From positions 161,180 to 225,179 of the forward strand of contig JAESIW010000135.1 of the NCBI GenBank assembly GCA_016802295.1: a DNA stretch of 64,000 nt. Reading direction: 5' to 3'. Made by a program: the position numbers and the translations under genes. This DNA comes from Brachionus rotundiformis (taxonomy: Eukaryota; Rotifera; Eurotatoria; Ploima; Brachionidae). Below, piece after piece: positions 32,864 to 42,328 of this stretch (position 1 is the stretch's first letter; each line of letters begins with the position of its first letter). A model generated the notes under the pieces. It was not told the DNA's origin and made no database searches. It saw nothing but the letters and a program-made list of their open reading frames with translations.

Positions 32864-32998
32864 AAAAGTAGTCCATTTAAGTAATCCATGGAACTAGATA
32901 AAATTTAAATGATAAATAATTATTGTTTAAATTTCATCATAAAACAAAATAGAGTCAGCTGAGACAGACTTACAAAGGAGAAGTTTGTTCAACAAATT
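32864..32998. repeat. Dispersed repeat, copy 2
   Basis: Partner of 31722-31856; the pair brackets about 1 kb that contains MITE copy 1 and the short inverted-repeat element. Confidence 0.75.
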
Positions 32999-33389
32999 TA
33001 GAACTCAAGTATTTTAGTAAGTATTATTAGTATTATTTTAATTAAATATTTTTAAGTATTCAATATTTAAAAAAAAATGAAATTAGAAAAGAAAAGACTT
33101 TTCGGGCAAGAAGATGATCGCTACACTCAAATAGTTAAAACAAGTCAAGAAGAAAAATCCAAGGGAGAGTCACTCAGCAGATGCAAACTCAAATCAAAAT
33201 GATTTGAATGAATCAACTTTAGACAAAATATTTAAAATTTAATAAATTATTTTTTAATGAACCATAAAAAAAGTAGACCAAAAATTTAATAGAAAACCCA
33301 TATTTTTAATATAATTTTTTTTTCTAAAGTCCTATTAGCTTAATTTATTAGCTCAGTTAAGATAATAATTTAAACTAATAGGAGTTTAA

Positions 33390-33885
33390 TAATGATTTTA
33401 TTTCAGATAATTCGACCACGACTCGAAAGGCTCATAGGTTTGCCTTTTGTCTTCACCATTCATTGGTGTCCTACTTGAACTAACTAAACAGACCATTTTC
33501 TTAAATTGGCTCATGGAAAGTCTGCTTGAGACTTCTAGTGATTTTAGTCTATCCTTTCTCCCAATAAGCCTTAAGCCTTGGTGTATCTCCTGATCTTCCT
33601 ACGTTATCTGACGACTGAGTTGATGTATTGATCTGGCAACCAAACCCACTAGGCTTGCATCCACTGTTAAAGTTGAGCTCCACTCTTTCTTAAAAAAAGC
33701 TAACATATCTGGCAGAGAGCGTATTTCAGCTATTAGAGCGTATACATTTATTTCTGGACCTGCTTTTTGAGCTTTAACGTATTCGATGACTTGATCGTCT
33801 GTTTTTACTTGATATAGTTTTTACTTAATAACGTTTCGTTGCTTGACTTCTAGAATTCATTTTTTTTATTAATTGAGGATCATTT
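33390..33885 (-). pseudogene. Unidentified decayed ORF, probably transposon-derived
   Basis: On the minus strand one frame stays open except for one stop over about 140 codons: it includes DDQVIEYVKAQKAGPEINVY, ALIAEIRSLPDMLAFFKKEW, TLTVDASLVGLVARSIHQLS, then a stop, then EDQEIHQGLRLIGRKDRLKS and RQTYEPFESW. Another stop lies just upstream of DDQVIEY (after RNVIK). The composition is clearly protein-like and less AT-rich than the surroundings. I do not recognise the family. A faint relative of the INVYALIAEI segment is at 40.9 kb. Not a good host-gene candidate because of the stops and the repeat-rich setting. Confidence 0.5.
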
Positions 33886-34039
33886 TCTTTTAATTTTTAT
33901 AGATAAATGTGTGAATTTTCTCCGATAAAATTAACCGTCTTATGGTTAATTGACAGATAAAGATTAGGATTCAAAAAAAATTCATACTTTTTTGTCAAGT
34001 TCGTTATAAAAAAATAAATTCTACTGAGAATTTTTAAAA

Positions 34040-34182
34040 AAGACTTCGTTATAACCGAGTCCGTTATATCCGTAAAAAATAACATTATAAAGATTGTTGT
34101 TTTACAATCTATTGAATTTTTTTTCGCTATAACCGATTTTTCGTTATAAGCGTTTTCGCTTTAACCGAACTTGACTGTATCT
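34040..34182. mobile_element. Possible pogo/Tigger-type terminal fragment
   Basis: Repeated variants of TTCGTTATAACCGA / CGCTATAACCGA / TCGTTATAAGCG end in CGCTTTAACCGAACTTGACTGTA. Read inward from the right, this gives TACAGTCAAGTTCGGTTAAA, of the kind found at ends of pogo/Tigger DNA transposons (TA target, CAGT start). An inner copy of the motif GTCAAGTTCGTTATA is near 33995. No left end or transposase is seen. Confidence 0.4.
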
Positions 34183-34453
34183 TAAAAAATGTAAAATTGG
34201 CTTAATTAGAAACTTTTCGGATAAATAAATTATTGCTTTTATAATTCTTTTACAAAATAATAACATCTATCAACTTAAGAGAGAATATTAATATGATAAT
34301 ATTCAACAACATAGGTAACTAGTTTCTGAGAATGTTAGTGGTAAAGATAAATTACTGGATAGGTATCTAAAATTCATTTAAAGCTATAAATAATATATAA
34401 TAATTTAATTAAAAATTTATTAATTAAGGAACAATATAATAAAAAAAAATTAA

Positions 34454-37407
34454 TTATTTCCTGCTATTTATTGTTTTTATCGTTTCGTAGATTAAGTCGC
34501 AGGCTTTTTTGTGTTTGGACCAATTTTTCACTTGACACTCGCGCCTACAATACCATTCATTTTGGCATCGTGAGCATCTTTTTGGCGCTGGTTGGCCACA
34601 TTCGGCACATTTAGCCGGCTCGTCAATCAATGATTCCAATACCTCATTGCTAAATGTCTCTGTCCATCGCTTTGCTTTTTCTTGTATCTCTTTATCATCT
34701 GGATTCAAAACTGTCTCTGCTTGACTTTTGGCCAAATCTTTCCATTTACCTCTGTATCTAGCCACAATGCCTTCATAAATCTCTGCCACTGGTTCAATAA
34801 TTAGATCAGACTTGTACGCAGGTGCCTCGCTGATGGCTAATTGTTCTAAAAATCGCTGCAAATGAGCCAGATTAGGAATTTGGTCAATGACTATTTCGTT
34901 CAAATGGCTTCTCAGTTTAAGAACCTGATTTTTTCTAAACTCAGTGTAGTCATATTTTTGAAGACACTGAGGGTTAAGTAGAAGTTCATACAAAGAAATC
35001 CATATTTGACCCTCGATTTTGGTCAGTTGAAACCTATCATTAGCGGTGATAGGTTTCCATTTGTTCTCAATGTACTTGAACAGTTTACCATCTTGGTCTG
35101 TTTTGGACCAAAGAGATACATCAATTGATTGAACCAGTATCATGACAAAGTCATGCTTGTTAAGAATACGATTGGTCACGCCGAATGGAAGGCTACAATT
35201 TAATTACAATTAAAAAAAAAATAGATTCATTTATTTATTTTACTTAGTAAGATTATCAATTATATATCGTAAAATTGAATATAGTTTCATAACTATCTCG
35301 AATTGAATCTTTCGATTTTGTTCACTTAGCTCTTTGAGAGGGTCATCTGACTGCTGGTTATCTTCTATACTTTTAATTTTTGCTCTACTTGCTTCTCGAT
35401 CAAGTTGAAAGCTATATATTTAAGAATTATAAATTATTTTTATTTAATATTTATTAAGCTAAAGAATAATTTTATCTTTTATTAAATGTTTTGCTTTAAA
35501 AAATTAGATATCTTTTTTAAATTCAACCTAAAGTGTCTCTTTATCTCAATAGTTGAAAATAATTAATACCAAAGTATTTTAAAATTTGATATTATTCAGT
35601 TAAACTTCATTAATTTTATAAAAAATAAAGCATAAATAGTACTTAATTAACTAATTAAATATTTTTTAATATTAACACTAGTTAACTTAATTATCTAAAA
35701 TAATTTTATCATGCGATTCTAATTTCAAACAAAAATTACTGCATGGTTATTATAAGAAAAAAATTCACATTTATTAACTTAATAAATTTTCTTTTAAATT
35801 ATTTAAAACGACAATCTATTTGGTATTAAATAAATATCTAATAAATCACTTGTTTACTTAATTGAACAAAAAAATTATTAAAATTTAATATTAGAGGATT
35901 CTAATTTCAAACAAAGAATTATTGCATGGTTATTAATGGAACAAGAAGGCAAAGCAAATCCAACACAAAAACAGCCACACATGATAAAACCATGTCAATC
36001 AATGATATAATGCGTAGTGATTTTGATAAAATAATTCTCAAGTTATTCAATTGAATAATTAAAACATGTTTTTTTTTGCAATGTAAGTGAATATTTACCA
36101 TGCTATTTTTAATACAATTTTTCAAAAAATAAACTTATAAAATAAGTTGTGTGAAATTTGGTAAAATAGAACAAAACGTTATGTTAAAAAAATGTTATTA
36201 CTTTATTTTCCATAGTTGTTCTGTAAATACAACAAAATTGATGGTTCCATTAGCTGTCCGCAAAATCTCCAAAAAATTTCCCAAGCTCAAATTTCTTCTT
36301 AATTTGCAGAGTTTTCCAAGTAAGTTGTAAAAAAAACGACCAATGTTGCACCATGATGCATTTACAGAACAAGTATTTAACTTTTGGAAAAAAAATTTTT
36401 TTACATTTTGTTTTTCCTCTATTGTACCAAATTTTACAAAACCATAAAATATGCAATATATTATGGGACAATGAAAAGATTGCTTTAACTAATTGTTTAT
36501 TTAACTATATAATTTGAGCATAAATAATAATATAAAAGAGTTTCTTATATAGTGAATCAAATACGTTGTCAATTTAAAAAAATTTCAAGATTATCAACTT
36601 AATAAATTTTCTGTTTAATTATTTAAAACGGCAATCTATTTCTTATTAAATAAATATCTAATAAATCACTTGTTTACTTAATTGAACAAGAAAATTATTA
36701 AAACTAAATATTAGAAGTTTATATCATTAAATTTGAAAAAATTTCATATAACACAAATAAATAAATAAGCTTACTTTCTTATCTGGTTTGTCATTTTTCG
36801 TTGTATATAATCAATTAGATCATAAATGGAGTCTTCCATTGATTGAACTACTTCTGAATGATAAAGAACTGTCTCCAATATATTGACTAGTGTAGCCTCG
36901 TGATAAAGCTATGCAAGCATGAGGTTAAATTTTTAAATTTATTAAATAAAGTCTAAATATTTACAATAAGATAAATAATGAAGGAATTTTTTGGTTTAAA
37001 GTCAATTTTGAACAGTTGGGAGAATATTTTTTCGTTCCAGAGCTCTATGGTGATCAGTTCATGGATCAAAATTGGCATCTGAATAGTTTTTATTAGTAAT
37101 ATTTAAATTATTAATTATTTTTAATAAAAAATACCTTTTCAAAAGTAACCAAAGAATCTTTCACATACTCGGTCTCATTAGCCGAGGCGCTAATTATTGC
37201 TTGCATGTTAAGTTTTTCGAGGAATTCATGCTGATTAGACCATCTGAGAAACAAAGCTCACAAATAAAATAAAATAAAACATTTCTTTATATAGGGATAC
37301 TTTTTAGATCCAATATCTTCAATGGAAAATGTTTGTAGCGACTGAACGTACCATTCAACTTCAGTTGGTAGCAATACGCTTCCTTGGGACGGGTTTTCTG
37401 ATGCCAT
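34454..37407 (-). CDS. ZMYND10: ZMYND10 (BLU), axonemal dynein preassembly factor
   Basis: Six exons on the minus strand: 37301-37407, 37135-37243, 36965-37078, 36775-36908, 35244-35411, 34454-35192 (456 aa). ZMYND10 is a cytoplasmic co-chaperone that stabilises dynein heavy/intermediate chains before they enter motile cilia; loss causes primary ciliary dyskinesia in humans. Conserved blocks: WSNQHEFLEKLNMQAII, YHEATLVNILETVLYH, LTKIEGQIWISLYELLLNPQ, LRSHLNEIVIDQIPNLAHLQ and RYRGKWKDLA. The MYND zinc finger is at 406-442 (CAECGQPAPKRCSRCQNEWY, then CRRECQVKNWSKHKKAC), all metal ligands present. Length is close to human (440). The fourth intron is 1.36 kb and full of repeats, the others 56-56 nt scale. 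Presence implies motile cilia. Confidence 0.95.
35712..36725. repeat. Direct repeats and MITE-like insert inside a ZMYND10 intron
   Basis: A ~130-bp segment (35769-35898) beginning TTAACTTAATAAATTTTC recurs at 36592-36721 at high identity in the same orientation. Before and after the first copy, GATTCTAATTTCAAACAAA followed by TGCATGGTTATTA occurs twice (35715 and 35896). Between the long repeats lies 36150-36443, whose ends are inverted versions of AAATTTGGTA(A/C)AATAGA, suggesting a ~290-bp MITE. Confidence 0.7.
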
Positions 37408-38067
37408 TTTTTTTTGTAATTAATTCATTCAAAGTTAATTATTTTATTGAACATTAATTTATATTAAAGCCAGGGTCAAAAGTATTTAATTTTCCCATCA
37501 CCATGGTTACCAAGCGAACAAACTTGTGCCAAAAAATGTCTTATAGCAAAAAATTTTCCCATTTTATAATTTATTATAAGTTATGAGTTTGAACTCAAAT
37601 TAATTTTGCCAAATAAATTATTAACCATGTTTATAATGCGTAATTTGATGCAATTTAATTTTCAAGACAATTTTCAAAATAATTTTGGTAAATTTTATTT
37701 CATACGCCGATGGTTTTTGAGCGCAAATATACCCAAAAAAATCAATCATAACAAAACAAAGCATATTCACTTCAGCGAAAAAGAATTTTTTTTTGGGTTA
37801 AGAGAGCTGATAAGAAAATTCTTTAATTTTCCAAGTTGAAATTTATCTGATCTTACCTCGTATATTCAAATTATGCTTTTTAATAAAAAGCAAACTTTAT
37901 TTTTTTCTCTAATCTCACCATACTGAAATCATAATAATTTATAAATTCAAAAAGCGCTTGAGATACCTTGTTTTATATAGCTTTAACCATTTTGCACTTT
38001 TTCTATAAAAATAATCATATGAAAATAAAGTCTAGTCTTTTTTTATGATATTAATTAATGGACTAAA
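37408..38067. promoter_or_regulatory. Shared upstream region of two head-to-head genes
   Basis: 660 bp between the divergent starts of ZMYND10 and the CDF-like gene. No defined promoter element is evident. A 77-codon ORF inside (37606-37839) is Phe/Asn/Lys-rich and unconvincing. Confidence 0.4.
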
Positions 38068-39635
38068 ATGGTAAAGACAAGGATCAAACTACTGCTAAGA
38101 TCAGTTTTATTGCTTTCGTGTGCTCTGACCGTTTTGAATTTCGGTGCTGGTGTGATGTGCCATTCTTCGGTCATTGCTCTCACGGCTCTCATCAATTTTT
38201 CACAATTTAACTTCTACTTGATTAAAGCCAGACTCTTGGTAGTATTTTATTCTATTTTATTTTCAAAAAAGAGATAATTTTTTTTAAGACTTTGAAAAAA
38301 AAGAACAATTCCAATTCTTCTAGGATTGGAATTTTGGTTGATTTAATCAGCAGTATTTTTGTGTGTGCAGTTTGTTTTTCGACGCTGATCAAATCGGTGC
38401 AAAAATTGCTTGGTAAATTTTACCATGGTTGAATTTCGTTTACCTAATTTAGTATCAAGGCCACCATTCTATCCACAACATAGATGAAAGCAAAGACCAG
38501 TTGCACCATGTGCACACACTTTTTGGTTTCAGGTTCAAAGAAACACTGATGGTCAGCTGTGGGGTGTTTACATTCGCTGGTGATTTTTTGATATTTTTGA
38601 TATTTTTAGGTAATTAAAATATTATTTAAATAATAAATAGATTAATATTTTCTAAACCAAGCTTTGAACTGGCATCAAAATCAAACCAATTTAAGCGATA
38701 CATCGTTGATACCAGAGGAGGCTTTTCGCAAGGCTCACGATTCAAAGTCGTTCGAGCCCTTTAATGATATCAAGCTGAAAAAAGAAAATTGTATCCTTAT
38801 AATACGTAAGTAATTAAATGATAAAATTTAAAATTAAAAATAAATACAAGTCTAAAATTTATTTCTTTTAATTAGATAAAAAAAATTTGATTTTAAGATT
38901 AATACTTTTTGTTAATAGCAAGCGATTTGGTCAAGTGTAAAAAAAAGTTTTTGGACACAGTAGTTCTATTCATTGGATCATTATCAACAATATTATGCGC
39001 CTTTCTAAACAGTCTTGATTCTCATATTCACCAAGAGCTGGACCATGCTGAATTTAACCACACTCATGCCAATGAATCACACCACCATGAAGATATTCAC
39101 TATTCAAATCATGTTAAAGGTGCCTTTGACTTTTTCATTATCAATATTGACCCTATTTTATCCATTGTTATGGTTGTTTTGTATATATATTTCTTTGGTG
39201 CCATTCTAAAAGTGTCTTGTCTTATTTTGTCCCAAGCAGTGCCAATTTACATTGACATGCAAAAAGTAAAATCAGACTTGATGCTAGAAATACCGAATAT
39301 AGTTAATATCCACAATCTTCATTTGTACGAGTTCAACCCATTCCATTTGTGCATTTCAATGCACTTTGTCATCGAAGATGACAATTCAGCCTCACAAACT
39401 GAACAAATAAGTCGCGTATCGAACCAAATAACAGACTTTTTTCATGATAAGTTTTTTATTTTTAGAGTTATCCTACAGCCTGAAGTTGTACAAGTAAAAT
39501 TTAAAAATTAGATAAAACTATTTTTTTTATAATTTTTTTTTTCAGAATTATGATAAAAATTTGCATCACGAACTTGATTGTTTTTTGGAAAGTGATTGCA
39601 CTAATTTGTGCGAGACTAAAATCTGTCCTCATTAA
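38068..39635 (+). CDS. Divergent CDF/SLC30 (ZnT1/ZnT10-like) transporter homologue
   Basis: Six exons: 38068-38238, 38289-38412, 38460-38609, 38662-38805, 38919-39493, 39546-39635 (417 aa). CDF proteins export Zn or Mn through six TM helices as dimers with a cytosolic ferredoxin-like domain. Homology is clearest at the end: NIDPILSIVMVVLYIYFFGA, LILSQAVPIYIDMQKVKSDL, IPNIVNIHNLHLYEFNPFHL, ISMHFVIED and VILQPE, which follow ZnT1/ZnT10 block by block. A His-rich loop (HIHQELDHAEFNHTHANESH) sits before TM6. Odd: the metal-site motifs HxxxD of TM2 and TM5 are not visible (ALTALINFSQ and LFIGSLST stand there), so transport activity is doubtful. The third exon joins in frame only with the acceptor at 38458-38459. 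Confidence 0.8.
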
Positions 39636-39784
39636 TTGTTACCAGCTTAATTTACCAAGAAATGTAAAGAAAAACGTGTACATTTTTGCTTGAGATAACA
39701 ATTTTTTTAGTTTAGATTACTTTATTAAATAAATAATTTTAGAAATTAATTTTTTTTTAAAAGTGATTATCATTTCAATTTTTT

Positions 39785-41165
39785 TAAATTTTAATTTCAA
39801 GGTTAATCAACAGGCTAGTGACCTTGTCATAAAGACCGATTAACACTTCATTTATTTAAATGATATATTACAAATTTTTCAAAGTAGAAATAATAAAATA
39901 AATAAAATTTTCTATAAAATTATTTAAAAAAGCAAAAAATCCGAATATTTAAATTAAATTTTTTGAATTTTTTTACTAAATCTGAGAAAATTAGATTAAT
40001 ATTATTAAAAATTGAATGCTTAAATGTTGTAAATTTCAACATTGATCTCTTGATCACAATGCAATTTATAAGTCTTGAGTAGAAAAATCCAAAAGTTTTT
40101 TCACCATTTACTGATTTAGATGTTGGTTCTATCAGATTCTCACTGTTCCTTAAATTATATTTAAAATTTCTCGAGTCATTCTTTTTTAAATTCTGCCTCA
40201 GATTTTCAGGAGAATAATGAAAATAAAGTGTCTTATAAGCAAATGATAACATTCTATCTAGTATTCTATGTTGAAATGCATATAGGCCATACTTTTCAAA
40301 GAAGTTATTAATATCGTTAAAGTTATTTGATTCAAATTTGAACTTAAACAATTTAAATAAAGATAAATAATAACTCTTTGCCAATTTAATTATTGCCTCT
40401 TTTGAGAAATAGCACAAGAGAGTCGAGCAATAGTCAAAATAAGGTAATATAAACGTCTTAAAAAACTGTATTTTTACAGAAGTTGACAGATAGAATAGTC
40501 TCTTAATGCTAAATAATTTTTTATTCACAACTAATGAGGTACTACAAGCAAAATGGAAAAATGTATTTGACGCATAAACAAAAAAAATTAAGTAATGTAC
40601 TAATATTTAGTGATTAAAGCATACAAAAATAAGTCTCGCATAAAAATAAACAAGTTAAGAGTAAAAAACATTTATAGCATAAAGCAAATATAATATAATC
40701 AATATTCAAAGCTGATTTGGTCTTTGGTGGTCGACCACGTCTTTTTTTAAATTAAATTTCTTCAGTATTAAAAAGCTTAACATTTTCTTTACGTTTAGGT
40801 AAACGACCTCTTCTTTTTTTTTGGTTCAACAGCTTCTGAATTTAAAACGACCAGATAAACAACTTGGTTAAGATGATAGTTGCATCAGTAACTTGAGTCA
40901 TTTCAGATACTAGAGCTCTTATAGAAAAGTTTTGATGAAATGTATTTTCTTTTCAGTAAACCTAAAAGATCATACAATAGGTTTTTGACCAATTTATATC
41001 AACCTTGTTAAAATAACACCGATCACTAAGATAGTGAATGGTACCCGAAAAATTTTTCAAAACACTATCTAAGTCCTTATCAGAGTGACTGATCGTAGTG
41101 TCATCAGCATACATTTTTATGTCAAATTTCCTTAAGAGACAAGGAAAAGTCAATAAAAAGTGATA
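39785..41165 (-). pseudogene. LINE copy B with YADD reverse-transcriptase motif
   Basis: Minus-strand non-LTR element. From its 5' side (41153-40962) it encodes LLRKFDIKMYADDTTISHSD, the RT catalytic YADD box. After about 430 bp of unrelated sequence (40530-40960) it resumes with an open 202-codon stretch: QFFKTFILPYFDYCSTLLCY, KYGLYAFQHRILDRMLSFAY, KYNLRNSENLIEPTSKSVNG and EKTFGFFYSRLIN. The 3' tail (about 39797-39860) matches copy A almost exactly. The long intact stretch suggests this is the youngest copy of the family here. The 5' endonuclease is absent. Confidence 0.85.
40700..40960 (-). other. AT-hook-encoding segment inserted in LINE copy B
   Basis: Minus-strand frames read HQNFSIRALVSEMTQVTDAT up to a stop, then KKKRRGRLPKRKENVKLFN, a stop, then FKKRRGRPPKTKSAL. 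Two RGR[LP]PK AT-hook cores within ~25 codons are unlikely by chance. Start, end and owner are unclear; it may be ORF1-like or another transposon. Confidence 0.45.
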
Positions 41166-41359
41166 AGGTAGTAAGTTTCTTTTCTTTGGCTAAATTCAAT
41201 AAAAAAATTTAAAGCCTTTGTTAAAAAAAAATTATATGATAAAATTAATTTTGTGCTATTTTTTAATAAAATATAAAATTTTTTTATAAATCACAAAATT
41301 AAATGACAGTCGTTTAATAGACTCACCAATTAATTAACCCATAAAAATGAAAAAAAAAA

Positions 41360-42019
41360 TTAAAAATTTGTTCTTCGGACCACACAGCCAAAATCAAAGC
41401 CTTGCTCTTCGGCTAACTAAAATAAGAACATATTAAAATAATTAAACATAACTATTAAATTTAAATATACTTTTAATTCTGTTTCTGTTGGAGCAGGACC
41501 AGTGGCAATGCATCCAGCACCATACGAACTTCCTCCTCGTACACTTCCACTATCTCCCAGAATTTTACTCTTTGTTCCCAAAGAGACAAAAATCATACCA
41601 TTGTGAGCAAAAAAAGGAATACAAGTTAGCGCTGTTGTTTCTTGACCACCAGCAAGACTGCCAGTACTGAAAAAAGTTCCTACAAATTTATTTGATAGGG
41701 CAGACTTCATCCAAAGCTGTCCACATTGGTCGAAAAAAGCTTTCACTTGAGCCGGAACCATGCCGAATCGTGTCGGAATGCCGAATAGGATTCCGTCCGC
41801 TTCTGGTAATTTATCAACACTTATTACTGGCACATCAGCTGCTTTTGGTGGCGCTCCCATTTTGGTCAAAACTTCCTCAGACAATGTTTCTGGTATTTGA
41901 AACAAATGTGCATTTACGCCTGCTTTTTCCAGGCCTTTGCAAACTTCGCGTGCCATTGCTTGCACATGACCATACATTGAATAATAAATGACAAATACGT
42001 TCTTCTTTTTGGCACTCAT
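41360..42019 (-). CDS. WrbA/FQR1-type NAD(P)H:quinone oxidoreductase
   Basis: Two exons on the minus strand: 41471-42019 and 41360-41416 (201 aa), intron 54 nt. Flavodoxin-like FMN enzymes of this type (bacterial WrbA, fungal Pst2/Ycp4, plant FQR1) reduce quinones by two electrons and limit oxidative stress. Seen: N-terminal FMN loop VFVIYYSMYGHVQAMAREV, the family signature GIPTRFGMVPAQVKAFFDQ, LSNKFVGTFFSTGSLAGGQE and the glycine-rich GGSSYGAGCIATG near the C-terminus. It ends with LAEEQGFDFG, as family members end in 'A-x-x-QG-x-x'. Length is standard. Not the NQO1 fold usual in vertebrates. The canonical intron shows it is a genuine nuclear gene and not bacterial contamination. Confidence 0.93.
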
Positions 42020-42328
42020 TGTAAAAACGTGGTTGCTTTTTTAACTTTTACTCTGATTAAAACTAAAATTTAGTGTCTTTTATAATGTAGTTTGTAGCCA
42101 ATTTTAAAATGACTATGTAGAATTATTTTAACATTTAGTAGATGGTTTAGATTAACAAAAATTGCTTGATCATTTAATATGGTGTAAAAATTTGCTTTGT
42201 CAATGAAACTATGTTACCATAGAAACTTTTTTTGACATAAAACTAAGCTTTTTTTTCTTAAAAAAATCCACATTTTTCCAAAACTTATTTTATTAAAAAT
42301 AATAATCAGCAAAAAAAAAATTAATTTG
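42020..42328. other. Short intergenic between two tandem minus-strand genes
   Basis: Promoter of the WrbA-type gene and 3' flank of the next gene. No feature recognised. Confidence 0.4.

Noticed and set aside
37606..37839. 77-codon ORF between ZMYND10 and the CDF-like gene
   Set aside because: Phe/Asn/Lys-rich with no motif; lies in the divergent promoter region.
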